NCBI GenBank assembly: GCA_018296165.2
Contig: JACKQL020000013.1
Coordinates: 868,001 to 932,000, forward strand
Reading direction: 5' to 3'
DNA: 64,000 nucleotides
DNA from: Termitomyces sp. T153
Taxonomy: Eukaryota; Basidiomycota; Agaricomycetes; Agaricales; Lyophyllaceae
Made by a program: the position numbers and the translations under genes. Under the pieces are notes generated by a model. That model made no database searches. It was not told where the DNA came from and saw only the letters and a program-made list of their open reading frames with translations. Position 1 is the first letter of the stretch, and each line of letters opens with the position of its first letter. This document shows positions 31,623 through 44,641 of the stretch, piece by piece.

Positions 31623-31913
31623 GAGATATATTCTTCGGGATCGTTCTTTTCTGTTGGCCTTCATATAGATCTTTCTACGTACCTGTAGTCGTTCCTTTCC
31701 TTGCATTATGGACATATACAAGCATCCTGAGCAATCTGATTTGGATTTCTTTTGAGAAAAACGCGCGCACGTGATTTGTCGCGGTCGATGTTTGTCCATG
31801 TGATGTGGAAATTGCCTAGCTCTTTGTGGCTTTTTTTGTCTTCGTGGCCGATAAGACCCATTTGACAGCTTCAGCGCTCTTGGCCAAAATCATCGGAGTT
31901 CACGCGTGATAGG

Positions 31914-31920
31914 TATATAT
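31914..31920 (+). promoter_or_regulatory. TATA-like box upstream of the giant acidic protein gene
   Basis: TATATAT lies 65-71 bases upstream of the ATG at 31985, a plausible TATA element. The rest of the 31623-31984 interval shows no gene. Confidence 0.4.
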
Positions 31921-31984
31921 CCTCAGGTCATACACCTGTTGCATCATATATCTCTCAAAACTTTTCTCCACCAGATACCCGACA

Positions 31985-34900
31985 ATGTCCGTCAACGAGG
32001 TGGACAGTTCCGTGCTACAATCGCATACCAACGGAGACATCGGCACCACACCTATCATTCACAATGAAGTCCACGATACGTCCAATAACTTGAAGGAGAG
32101 TGTACAATCGAAGGAAGAGCTGAATGTGACGGCAGGGGAGCCGGTTGGTGAAGCCACTGAAACTAAAGTCGAAGTAAGGAGCTGTTGTTTGTCTTTCTTC
32201 AAGTACTCACCGTGACGAAAAAGACCCAGAGTCTACTTGCATCTGAGCTCGACAATGTCTCAAATATTCAAGCTCCTGCGGCAGCAATTATACCCTCGGA
32301 CAGCGATACTACACTAGTCAATGGAGACACTGAAGCGCACGCGACCGACGTAGCATCATCGACATTTGAAGGTACCGAAATTGATGCTTCCAATGTAATA
32401 ACGAAGGAACAGGCTCCGAACTCGACTTTCATCGAGGTTGGTTTTGGTTTGACCGATTCTTCAATAAATTGACTGGTCCCTTAGAATGATATCCCAGAAC
32501 CGAAAGCCAACTCAAATCAACAACTTGCTCCAGTGCGTGCTTTTGGTTGATTTTATCCACACATCCACCAACAACTCATACTCCAGGCTGAGCAGGACGA
32601 AACTCTCACCGAGACCGCAAGGGAGAATTCTGCTGACATGGTAGTAAGTCTCGTGTAACACACTATATCGTTCCTCTGTGACATTTGGGAATTAGACTAC
32701 TTCTGGGGACAGTACGCTCAATGCCACATCAATTGCTGCCGTCGATATAGTACCACCGACCATTGAAGTTTCGACAGAGGAGACCAAACCTACACACGAA
32801 GAATCGACAAATGTCCAATCTGAGCTAACTGTCATCGCAAGCACAACCGTTGTTGCCTCCGAATCCACTTTCCTCGCTGAGCCAATGCCCTTTTCCATTT
32901 CGCAAGAACCATCGCCTATTGTGGAAGTCGACTCCAAAGAAGTAGTGCCTGATGCCGTCTCAGAAGATACCAAGACTGAGGCTCTTCTCATCGAAACACC
33001 TTCTGATTCTGCGGTCCAACCCACTATTGAAGTATCATCCGCGGAACCCGGAGCATCCGGCATTTCAGCATCACAACCCACTGAAGCGAAATCCGAAGAA
33101 GCGACACAGATTGAAGCTGATTCGAACGCTACTGAAATCATGTCAGTCGCAGCTACCACTGCCGAGGTTTCTGCTAAACACCCAGCTATGGAAGTAGCTG
33201 AAGCAGCGAATGAAATTCCAGTTGTTGAAGACTCTGCTGAGGTGACGCCAGACCTCGAGGTCAATGCTGTGGAACTAGTAACCGCCGCTGTTACGCCTGA
33301 AGTTCACGAGACCTCTCGCTTTGTCGAGCCTTCGGTCGCGATCCCTCCCATCGAGGCTACGGTTGAGCCAGAGACCGTTACAGCCACACATGAGACTGAG
33401 GCCGTCGAAGAGTCGATTGTCGAGCCGAGCGAAGAGGTTGTCCATCCTGCTGTAGAACTTGTTACTGAAAGCGCGGCAGAACTTGTTCTGAGTAACCAAG
33501 TTGTGCCGAGTGAAGAGACCGTTGTTAAAGAGTCTGATGTTAAAGAAGAGTCTGTGCCCGTCGTCGATGATACGATAGTTTCTTCTGAACCACCACAACC
33601 CATCCCAACGGTCGAGGTTCAAACATCATCCGAACCGATTTCCGAGGACGCGTCTGCTCCGACTGAGGCTCCTCTTACTCCACTTGTCGAGAAAGCTTCC
33701 ACCGTCGCACCTTCTGGACTTTCTAAGGCCAATGATCAGCCGACTGAGGTCGAGTTGTCTGCAGGACTCTCTGCAGACATTCCGTCTGCACATACTACCA
33801 TTCAGGAAACTGCTGTCGTTGAATCTGCAACAACCGATGCAGAGGTTCATGTCTCAGCAGGACTACCTACTGAAGTTCAAGAGCCTATTTCTGATAAGAA
33901 AGAGGCCATGGCGGAGGAGGCTATTGCGGGCGAGTCCATTGTCACAGAGGGAGCAGAGCCTGCGAAGGAAGAAGTGGCGGTTGTGGATCCTCCTGTTGAG
34001 GCTGAAGCTGTGTCAGAGACTGTTCCAACTGCTGCAGAGGAGACTGAGGTCATCGAAGCTGTCGAAGCAAGCACCGTCGCAGAGGAGACCGCTTCCTCCA
34101 CCGTAGAATCCATCGCTCAGAGCTCTGCGGAACCTGTTACGAGTGTTGAGGACGCACTCAATGACGGAAGTACTCCACCAGAGAATTTGATCAAGGAGGA
34201 ATCTGTATCCACCGACAATGCGATAGTCTCCTCTGAACCTGTCGCCACCAAAGTTCATATATCCTCTGAAACCAGTTCTGAGGACGCTTCTACTTCAACC
34301 GAGGCTCTTGTTTCTGTGCCCGTCGAGAAGGTTTCAGTTGCTCTACCCGCTGAAATCCCCGAAGTTGTAGATAACGATCAGTCAACTGGAGTCATGTCCT
34401 CAACGGGACATTCGGCAGAAATCCCATTTGCACCTGCCATTGTCCAGGAAGCTTCAGCTACGGATTCTGCCACAGCCGACGCAGATATCCATACCTCTGA
34501 TGAAGTTACCAAAGTTGAAGAGCCTGTTACAAAGCCCAGCTCTGCGGAACTTGTTACGAGTGTTGAAGATGAACACAGTGAGGGAAGTTCTCCAACGGAG
34601 ACCTCGATCAAGGAGGAATCTGTATCCACCGACAATGCGATAGCCTCCTCGGAACCTGTACAGCCTGTCGCGACCAAAGTTCATATATCCTCTGATGCCA
34701 TTTCTGAGAACGCTTCTACTTCAACTGAGGATCCTATCTCTGTACCCGTCGAGAAGATTCCAGTTGCTCTACCTGCTGAACTTCCCGAAGTTGTAGCCAA
34801 CGGTCAATCAACTGAAGTTATGTCCTCAACGAGACATTCTGCAGAAATCCCATCCGCACCTGTCATTGTCCCAGAAGCTGCAGCTACGGATTCTGCCGCA

Positions 34901-37900
34901 GCCGACGCAGATATCCATACCCTTGCTGAAGTTACCAAAGTTGAAGAGCCTGTTACAAAGCCCAGCTCTGCGGAACCTGTTACGAGTGTTGAAGATGGAC
35001 TCAGTGAAGGAAGTACTCCAATGGAGACCTTGATCAAGGAGGAATCTGTATCCACCGAAAGTGCGATAGTCTCCTTGGAACCTGCACAGCCTGTCGCAAC
35101 CGAAATTCATATATCCTCTGATGCCATTTCTGAGAACGCTTCTACTTCAACTGAGGATCCTATCTCTCTACCCGCCGAGAAGATTCCAGTTGCTCTACCT
35201 GCTGAACTTCCCGAAGCTGTAGCTCACGATCAATCAACTGAGGTCATGTCGTCAATGGGGCTTTCTGCAGAAATCTCACCCGTACCTGCTATTGTTCAAG
35301 AGGCTGCAGTTAGCGATTCTGTCGCAGCCGACACAGACATCCATACCTCTGCTGAAGTTACCAAAGTTGAGGAGCCCGATACAAAGCCCGTCGTTCCGGA
35401 GATAGCAGAGCAAGAATCATCCGAGGCAGCGACAACCGAGACCGTCAATCCCAATGCTTCTGAGGTCGTTGCCGAGGAAGCTCCTACTGTGTTTGCACAC
35501 AAGGCTGTGACGCTCATTGCCGCAGAGCACGCAGAAACAAGCGTTGAGCCTGAATCAGCCGAGAACTTGTCTGTGGTCTCGCAACAAGTCCCTGCCGCTG
35601 CCGCCTCCTCTGAAAACACTCTTCCGACCGAAGCCACCCAGGACGTAGCTCCAGTTGTGGTCGAGAAGCTACCTATCGCAACGGTTGCGGACTCACCAGC
35701 GTATGATGAAAGCGCGCCTTCCACAGAGGAAGCAATCCCTTCGCTTGAGATAGCTCCAGTCGAAGAATCTGTAGTAAAAGATGTGGATATGCCATCTGAT
35801 GTAGCATCCGCTCCTGACCACACAGAGTCTACCATCGAGCAGCCCGTTTCTGCCTCTCTCCCTGTGGATCAACCTGTTAAGAATGTGATCGTCGCTACTG
35901 CTGAAACAGAAGAGCCTGCAGCGACAGCCACTTCAGAAGAACCATCGACCGTGGAGACGCTACCTGTCGTGGCAGAGGAACGGTCTGCAGAACCAAAAGA
36001 AGTTTTCGCTGAGCCGACGTTGGCTTCTGAAGAACCCATCAAAACTCCGATGGTCGAGTCTGTGACGAGTAGCGATGACAGTGTTGCTCAACCAGCACTT
36101 TTTGTAGAGAGTACTTCTGTACCCGTCGCTGATCAGGAATCTCTGGGTCCTCAAGGAGGAGACAATGACACTGAACAATCCAAGGAGGCCACTGACGAGC
36201 CCGTCCTTTCTCAGCAAGCAGACACCGAGCAACGGGAGGACGTCTCCGCTGTCGAAAAGACCCCGAGCACGCCTGCAACAGTGACATTGGCCGTCGAACC
36301 AATTATAGACCCAGAACCTACTGTATCCGAGGATAATCACTCTGCCACTGAACAAAGGGAAGTCGGCTCTGCTGTAGAAGATGTTTTGTCAACTCCTGTC
36401 CCGGAAGCATCATCCGCCGAGAAGGAGGCAGCTGTCGCTGAACAAGTGCAGGCTGTCCTAGTTGAACAAGCTACAGACAACTTGGTCGAGAACATTGGTG
36501 AAAATGTTGTACAACCTGTCTCCGCATCCGTTGCAGAAGTTCTGATTCGACACGAAGAAATACCTGTACTTGTTGAAAACATTTCAACAAATCAGGACGA
36601 GGCGGCGGTTGATTTACATGACAAAGTCGAGCCGCCCAAAGATGTCTCCGTCATGGAAGGTAGCACATCAGAATACATCCCGACACTCACGTTAAATGTT
36701 CCATCGGCCGATAAAGAGCAAGTGTTGAATGCAGTTGTTGAGGGAGGTGTTGACGAACCTACGGCAGTCGAAACTGTTGTCAATTTGGTTTCTGCGGCCG
36801 ACGCTGTCGTCGCTCAACAAGAAGAGATCTCTCTGATCGTTGAAGGAAGCGAAAACCTGGAGGTGACTAAATCGTGGGATCAAATCGAGCCACTCGAAAA
36901 CGCTACGTCTGTCGTTGAACGTACTATTGAAGGAGCCACTCCCGCTGAAGTTCTAACGGAACCCACAAATGACACTTCTTCTGTCCCTACAATCAATACT
37001 ACTGAAGAAACATCGATCGAGGAATCAACATTGTCGCAGGAGGAGGTAGAAGCTGTCATCGCCTCTGTACCCTCCGTTTCAGAGGTTCAAACTGTAGCAG
37101 GTTTGGCATTTCAATCTCGTCGTATGTTCTCTATTCAAGTGATCTCTCTAGTTAACGTCTTGGATTCAGTCGCTGAAGGAGCAGATCAGACCAAAAATGA
37201 GAATCAGGTCAGGATTTTATTCGTAAGACTGTACAATCCAAACTCATGCAAACGAGTAGAATAATGTCGAGGATAACATCGCACTTCACGCTGGGGTTGA
37301 CGTTGAGCGGCCCAAGTCTCCTTGGACGCCTTCTTTCCAAGTCACCACTGTTGGTCGTGGCGTTTCGCCTGACAGACAGCAAATGGAGCCTGGTGTGACT
37401 CAGCTTGTAGTCGACCCCATCACAGAGACTTGGACAGAAACTGCAGAAGCGGAAGAATTGCAGTCAGTCAAGACAGCGCCTGCAACTAGACCAGTCATTG
37501 CCGATGAGGAAAAATTTTCGAAGCACGTCGAGCAACCTCTCGTCTCACGTCCTCAGGTGAGTCTCAGATTCTGACAAAAGATAGACCGGAACTTATCTCA
37601 TTTAGTTGGTTATCGTTGATAAATCGCCATCCGTCGAACCAGCTGAAGAAGAGGACTCATCTGAAGCACCAGTACAAGACTCTGTACATTCTTCAGCTAC
37701 CCCACATCCAGATAAAGTGGGACTCGCACGTGAGCCGTCTGCGCGTCCCTGGACTCCATCATATTCTGTTCACTCGCAAGGTAGTCCCCTTCCCACTCAA
37801 GCCAATTTTGCTGAGGAGCCTCTGCTTCATGACGAAGAATCGTTTGTCGATAATGAAAATGAAGCAGCTGAATTGGAGGAGATAAAATTCGCAGAAAATG

Positions 37901-39598
37901 AAGACGTTCCTGTAATCGTTTCTAGTGCTCCTCTTGATCAACAAGCGCAGAGTCAGGAATTCTCCGCAACCACTTCTAACAAGGAACAAGCTGCTGCGGA
38001 AGTTGCGCCTCCTCTGACTACTGATGTGGAATCCAAGCACCTTCTAGCTACTGATGTGGAAACCAAGCACCCTCTTGAATCTACAGTCCCCTCCGCTCAA
38101 GCCTCTCTCGACTCCGTTCACACGGAAGTAAGCGATTCGTCCGAAGCGATTGCTGCCAGCTTGGAACACAACAACCAAACGCATGTACTCGAAAAAGAGG
38201 ATGATCTCAATAATAGTCTTGCCGAGACTGCTGCGTCAGTCACAGATACTGAAGCTTCCCGATCAATCTTGGACGCCGGCAAAGAAAAAGAGGTTTCAGC
38301 GGTAAGTTCATTTCTTGACCCTTGGTTCTGATGTTGACGCCTTGTAGCTCTGTGTTTCTTCTGAACATATCTCGGAAGAGCTAGTCCCTGATGTCGAAGA
38401 GAGGACAGCATCTCCTCGGGGAACATCTTATTCAGTTATTGTTCAAGGCACGCCGGTTCAGGAACGCCCGAACCCTCGTGACAAAGCAGCTGCAATTACT
38501 GAAACTGACGTGACAACAACAGAAGATGTTGAATCGGAAGCTCCTGTTGTTGGAGCTCCACCTGCTTCGGCCGAAAATGTGGCAGAGACCGAGGTTCTTG
38601 TTTCAATTCGTGTTACTGCGCATACTTATCTCATTGTGTCCCTATCTAGGTCTCTAGTGTCGAAATTGCAAAGGCTGAAACGGTGACAAAAGCAACAGAG
38701 GAACCGTACGAGGACTCCACAGTCAAAGAAACTTCAATTGTTCCTACTCCGTTGGTTAGTGGTGAGCTGGTCGAGGTAATCATCTGCATCAAAGTACTAC
38801 CTCAGCCAAATTGCTAATTGTATCGTTATCTTGAAAACAGGAGCATCCTGTCGCAGCTATTACCGTTCCAGAATCTCTCGTAGATCTCAACAACCAGGAC
38901 CTACCGAAGAGCCCACGGCTGTTCAGCCAATCAGTCGCGACCGAGAAGATTTCCTCTGCGGATAAAGCAGACTTGAATGAATTCGGGCCCTTAGCTTCAC
39001 TTCCTCAACACACAACTATTGGTCAGCAGGATACAGTCCCTCAGAAGGTATCTCCTGACAACAAGACCGACGCAGACGCGGGATCGGTGGCCGTTGACAC
39101 TGTCAGGACGGCCATGAACCTTGCCGTGAACCCAGCCGGTGAAGCGTTCCCTATCACTGAGCAACCTGTTGCCGAGCAGTCAAAGAAGTCAAAGTAAGTC
39201 TTCTTTCTCCAACACATACTGTGATGATGACAGATCTCATAAGATCTTCTGGTCTTCGTCTTACCACTTCGAACGAAAATGCAAGCACCGGTGGTTCTTC
39301 GGCCTCACCAGACGCCATTCCTCCCGTTACAGGTCGTTCCAGGCTGGAATCAACTGCCTCTTCACGTTTCTTCCCTGGAGCCTGGTTTTCGCCGTCGAAG
39401 ACCGTGGATGAAAGTCGACCTTTCTTCGAAGTTGTTCAGGGAGAATTTACTCCCAAAAACCGCGCTATCGCCAGAGATCCCTCGATTGATGAAGGGCCCT
39501 CAATGGCCGAACAGTCTACCGCGACCCAAGGTGAGACAAATAAGGAAACCCCGCCTGCTTCCCAACAGCAGAAGAGTCGGTGGTGCGTCATCATGTGA
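31985..39598 (+). CDS. Giant acidic low-complexity protein with C-terminal CaaX box
   Basis: Twelve exons: 31985-32173, 32224-32436, 32485-32532, 32587-32643, 32696-37121, 37170-37207, 37260-37556, 37606-38301, 38348-38593, 38650-38775, 38841-39193, 39244-39598. They total 2348 codons. The protein is almost wholly Glu, Ser, Val, Ala, Thr and Pro, with no predicted globular domain, and carries internal repeats of about 140 residues. A more conserved-looking tail (FFPGAWFSPSKTVDESRPFF) precedes the end QQQKSRWCVIM. CVIM is a canonical CaaX prenylation signal (Cys farnesylation, proteolysis, methylation) with a basic residue nearby, so membrane anchoring of a long disordered chain is a reasonable inference. 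No family is recognised. All but two of the internal introns fall between codons. The acceptor at 39243 is less typical but is the only one that connects to the CVIM frame. Confidence 0.75.
34190..35390 (+). repeat. Coding tandem repeats of about 420 bp inside the giant gene
   Basis: The word TGTATCCACCGA recurs at 34204, 34621 and 35047 (spacing 417 and 426 bp). Each unit encodes about 140 residues with IKEESVST, ATKVHISS, PVEKIPVALPAEL-PE, MSS-SAEI and DIHT-EVTKVEEP words. A more diverged unit can be seen from about 33540. Unit lengths differ by multiples of three, so frame is kept. Confidence 0.85.
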
Positions 39599-41229
39599 AC
39601 AATAAACAAGGAAACTCCCCTCTGTCTAAATATTTTTCGTTACGATCGTTATGCTTTCCTATCCTATTTACCCTGCATTTATTGTTCTGCATCTCGTACA
39701 TATCTTCATATTTGGAGCTACAATTGTATATCCCTCTTAATTCGATTTATCTTGTTCTTACTGAAATGTATTGCGAAAGAACTTTCCCACAACTCGTTGG
39801 TACGAATCTTAACCATACCCATAATTTCTCGGGCGAGGTTCAGTCATTCCTCGCGCCTCAAGCTGGGCCAAACGACGTCGACTTAGATCGCAGGCAAAAG
39901 TTTAAGGCACTTTGTTGCTATATATTGATGATATCTACCTACGCTAACTAGTCGCTATAGTCGCTTCTGTTGTGATACGACGCCACACTCCCTTCTGTGT
40001 GTTTTCATTACGTAATTCTTACACCAATGGACATCCAATCGAATCATTTTACTTGTCCGTGGAATGCGTGAATCCCGCGCGGATGGCGGTCCTCAATTTG
40101 TGCATTCACTCTCTTTCCCATCTTGTCAGTCCAGGCTTAGCACATTTATAGACAACGAATACAAATTATAGGCAACGTTGAAGGTTTGCTGAATTAAAAA
40201 CTTTGTTCTTAAGATAACAATAATATCAACGGATTGCGCCTACAGCGCATTATGGGCATCTAATGACTAGTCTTGGATCTTCCAGCTAGAAGCGTTTGAA
40301 GTAAACATTTAAGAGAACAAGGGGACGACGCTTCTTCTACCCGACACAGTCAGCGTAGCTCTTCACGTTTCTAGGAAGGCAGTCTGAGGTGCTCTTTGCG
40401 CTATCCACAAGAAGGGTTATCATCACCACAACATCCACCCAAGGAATGTCCTGCAAGATGATTGAAAGAGAATCCTGCCCAGATGTTTGACAATGATGAA
40501 GGGAGGTAGCTGAGGAATTGGACGCCGTACTAGCTGAAGAGGACGAAGTCTGATTCCCAGGTAGTGGCTGTTACGCCGAGCAGACTCCGCTACATGCTTC
40601 TCGTAGGCTGAGGACACTTTCACGTTTTGACGATTCATCTTCCGTCGGACCGGAAAGAGGTGCCCTTGAATGCTTAGACGGATAACGCGAGATCAGATAG
40701 GAGTAGCTAGAGGGTTCACAGCAGGCTTACACAACCACCATGGCTGGCCAAACCCAACAATACCTGGAACACTTTTTCGCGTCGTAGGCGCGGTAGAGGC
40801 TGAATCAGAGGTTGGTTCAACGTTGCGGACGACCAAAGTACGTCTTTTCACTTGCAATCAGCTTATTGTTTTAGCGGATATGGTCGCAGAGGGAATTGGA
40901 CGATGCTTTTCATATCTTAGACAATGCAGTTCGGCCTCTTTGAGATATATCTACAGCGTCCCTCTCCGTTCAAAAAAAAAAGTCACATACGATACCCTTC
41001 TTATATTTCACGTTAGCGCATATAGTATCAAAGGAAAAGAAGAGCAACGAGAGCGAGTTCATCAGGATTTGGGAGCACGCGTTCTAACCTTTAGATATCA
41101 TTGACAATAGTTCATTAGACCGTCTAAGCAGGCCACGGAAGTGGCGTTACCAACCACTTAGAGTACCCCTCATAATCTTTCGGTGATCCTGGCCCGTGCC
41201 GCAAAGCGTACTCGAAAGGCACTGTTACA
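39599..41229. other. Intergenic region, no intact gene
   Basis: The 3' flank of the giant gene is followed by AT-rich sequence. Near 40403-40465 a plus-strand stretch reads IHKKGYHHHNIHPRNVL before a stop, recalling a degraded kinase catalytic loop. Nothing else is supported. Confidence 0.4.
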
Positions 41230-41230
41230 C

Positions 41231-41640
41231 AAGTTTGATTCATCTGTGGCGCCACTACCGCCCACAGCAGACTACCGGCCTTCCTTTTTATCTGCGTTTT
41301 TAGCGCGTTTTTGAACATTCAAGCTGTCTACTTATGCCAATAAGCCTCCTGCGATCGACGCTGTGGCCGCTTCCAAGTGCGGATGGATCAATAACGGGAA
41401 AGAAGGATTGATCTGTGGGCTATGTAGGGCCTCTCGGGTCATTTTTGGAAGAAAGCGGAATGAGTAAAGATGCTGGTGAGAAATTTCTAGCATATTCTTT
41501 ACATGACTTCAAAAGTCAATGCACTCCTTGAGAAGCAATGAGTCTCACTTGTAGACGTACACAAGGACGATTATCCATGGAAGACCAGGCGATGCGTTCG
41601 TATGTTTCTGTTTTTTTAAATCTGTTCATATTGTTCTAAG
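41231..41640 (+). pseudogene. C3HC zinc-finger (Rsm1/NIPA-like) gene fragment, inverted copy
   Basis: Plus-strand reading gives LSTYANKPPAIDAVAASKCGW then INNGKEGLICGLCRAS, closely matching the minus-strand gene at 45065-45638. Stops (after RKRNE, and in the CTP-tryptophan stretch) and frame shifts break it. The homology ends in what is a good donor/acceptor pair (GTATGT...CTAAG) at about 41590-41640. It is the partner arm of an inverted repeat around the helicase gene. Confidence 0.7.
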
Positions 41641-42498
41641 ATGTTTTGTGGCGACCATCTACTGTGTTCCCCTTCAGTCACCATCAACCATGTCAAGATT
41701 AATGCGACGAGTTTGGATCCTTGTCTGCGCAATATTGAAATAAAACATCCTTCGACATGTGTTGGCCATGATCCACTGCGTTACTTGTGTATGCTAAGAT
41801 TGACAATAGACATCCACTCAAATCACCTCCCTTCGATCCACCTTGTCTTATCGCCGTGGAATCTAGCGCGAAAAAATCCCTCCCGATAGCGCGAGCAACA
41901 TCTCAGGCGCCACCAACGAGAAAGGACAAAGGGTCTTGATTCGTTCGGAAACGGCCGCACAAATTTTGTGGAATCCCAATCTAGAAGAGGTATACAATAA
42001 TGCTAGAGCGATGCTAGTGTCAAGAGGCTGCTGCAAAGATAAGAGACTAACGATATATATGTACATATATAAATATAAAAGATCCATACCTTTTTAAATT
42101 ATAAATTGAATTAAAGAGCACACAAAAGCACAAGAACTTTCAAAAAATCCGAAGAACAATACAACAGAACCCACATTGAGTGCGAGAAGAACTAACAAGC
42201 TTTTCAAAAAAGGGTGATTGCGACGCTAGGAAGGACGCATGTAAACAGAAGCTATAGGACCTTACCAAGAAACAAATTGTGCCATCGGGAAGACTCAAAG
42301 GGGGAACAGCTGGGAGATCACGAACGTCGTTATCTTCTTTTTGTAGGTGAGACAAGGACATTTTAACTGAGAGAACTCGGGGGAAAATGTATTGAATAGA
42401 CTGAATGTAATCACGTGATATAGCATCAGAATCAATGGGTTTTTTTCGCTGCGGTTGACAAAGAACCTGAAGTAGCGGGAATATGAAGTAGCATAGAA
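41641..42498. other. Intergenic region upstream of the DEAD-box gene
   Basis: AT-rich, with a short poly-TA stretch near 42050-42080. No gene or element recognised. The helicase promoter should be at its right end. Confidence 0.45.
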
Positions 42499-44641
42499 AT
42501 GGTTAACGCTCAGCCGGACACATCGGCCGAGCTTCCTTTGGGAGCACCTCTACCCACCGGGACTCTTCCCTCCTTTCCACTTCCTGCCCTTCCTAATGCT
42601 CCCTCCAAGTTTGTCCTCGCTTTGCAAGGCCTCGACCAAGCTCTAGTAGATGCTGAACTCGTGAACCCTGCGAACTCACTGTCCATACCAGATGGACCAA
42701 ATGACGGTGGTACACATTTGAGTGAAAGAATGAGAAAACGGTTACAAGGCTTGGGTATCACAGAGCTATTCGCTGGTATTTCATGGTGTTTTGTTGCCCG
42801 CTTTATCATCTCATGCACCATCTTCAGTTCAAACGTGTCTTCTTCCTTTTTTACTCCCACGAGACCCTCTCCAAAAAGCCCTCTACCAGCCGTATAATCC
42901 TCCACGGGATATTTGTGTGTCTGCTCCTACTGGGAGTGGAAAAACATTGGCATATGTCCTGCCTATCATTGAGGTATCAATCTCTCTTACACCACTACAC
43001 CGCCTTTGAATGTGAGATAGATTCTGTCAACTCGGATAGTCACTCGACTACGTGCTTTAGTTGTTCTTCCTACTCGTGATCTCGTCATGCAAGTCCGTGA
43101 AACTTTCGAAACCCTTGGAAAAGGAAGAGGTCTCCAGGTTTGATCATCACTCGTGTTTTGAATCTTTCGTCTGATCTCCATTCAGATCGGCACTGCAACT
43201 GGACAACAGTCATTCTCTCATGAACAGTCTCAGCTTATAGCAGATAGATCATCCCAGTGAGCGTGCATTTATCCAATTTTGAACACTCCATGTTTTGAGC
43301 TAACAGTTGTAGTCTTCAAGGTGGTTCCAGCAAAGTTGACATACTAATCTGCACACCAGGAAGACTGATGGATCATCTCCATGAAACACCCAACTTCTCT
43401 TTACAGCACTTGCGCTTTCTTGTATGTCATTTGCGTTTCATGATGTTTCATGAATCATTCACTGATTTTACTCCAATATAGGTCATTGATGAAGCTGATC
43501 GCCTGCTTGCACAGTCATTTCAAGACTGGTTGGCTCAGGTCCTAGCTGCTACACGTCCACCGCCGCAGACTGACGAATTCCTGTTGCCTGGTTTGCCAAC
43601 ATTGCCAACAGCAGATGCCGTTGCACCAGCATTTTTACATGACCTCTCATATCCGGACACTAGTGTTTTCCCGGCGGAATCAAAATTTTCTTCATGCCAG
43701 AAGCTCTTGTTTTCTGCCACGCTCACCCGTGATCCTGGTAAGATTTCAGCCTTGGAACTGCGAGACCCCAAGTACTTTATCGTACAAGAGAGCCAAAAAG
43801 AAGGGGTTCTTGACGTAGTTTTGGAAAAGTTTTCAATGCCGGCAACCTTGACAGTAAATTCATTTTCTGGGAACCTGTAATTGGGGCTGACCATAGTGGT
43901 CAGGAACACATGATCGTGTGTGAATCTTCACAAAAACCTTTGATATTCTTCCACCTTGTGCATTCCCACCAAGTCACAAATGGTCTAGTGTTCACAAAAT
44001 CCGCTGAATCCACCTCCCGACTTGTACAACTCTTCGGCTTCTTTGAGAAAGCAAGAGCACAGAGCGCCGTTGCAGGCACTATCAAGGAAACTGTTCTTCG
44101 CGCCTATTCAAGTGATCTTCCTGCAAGTGAACGAAAGATCATATTGGAGAATTTCAAGGCACACAAAATTCAAATGTATGCCAGTTTCTTACTATGTTTC
44201 TACCTGACTCACACATTGGTTTGGTAGTTTGGTCTGCTCCGATCTCATCTCTCGGGGAATAGACATTAGTCATGTCTCTCATGTCGTGAGTTACGATGTG
44301 CCGGTGGATATACGTAAATACGTGCATCGAGTTGGACGGACTGCCCGTGCGGGACGTACAGGCGATGCTTGGACTTTGGTGGAGGAACAAGAGGTGAGTT
44401 GGTGTTTAAGACGAGTATAAATTGGTCTTAATGGGGATGACATCAAGGCGCGATACTTTAAGGGAATTCTCAGGGAGGCGGATCATCTAGGTAGGGTTAA
44501 GAGACTTCGTGTGGGAGAAAAAGATCTTGCGCCACTAATGCCATCTTACGAGGTTCGTCCCAGCTCCCAATGTAATTTCAGCAATTCTGACCTTTCTTAC
44601 AGATAGCATTGGCGGAGTTAAAACAGGCTTATGGAAGGTAG
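42499..44641 (+). CDS. DBP6: DEAD-box ATP-dependent RNA helicase, Dbp6/DDX51 type
   Basis: Ten exons: 42499-42775, 42828-42973, 43021-43137, 43186-43256, 43313-43421, 43482-43853, 43904-44175, 44228-44393, 44448-44552, 44603-44641, for 557 residues. Motifs in order: I ([15 protein letters not shown], ~124-138), Ia (LPTRDL), GG and TPGRL, II ([13 protein letters not shown] ~243-246), III ([13 protein letters not shown]), IV region ([12 protein letters not shown]), V ([13 protein letters not shown]), VI ([15 protein letters not shown]). Dbp6/DDX51 placement rests on the short N terminus, the insertion between motifs II and III, and the form of the C-terminal part; it is less certain than the helicase call. 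Family knowledge: Dbp6 acts in the nucleolus in early 60S subunit assembly. All ATPase and helicase motifs are intact. Confidence 0.9.

Noticed and set aside
32692..36883. Long minus-strand Ser/Thr- and Phe-rich frames opposite the giant gene
   Set aside because: Antisense shadows caused by the biased Glu/Ser/Val codons of the plus-strand repeats.
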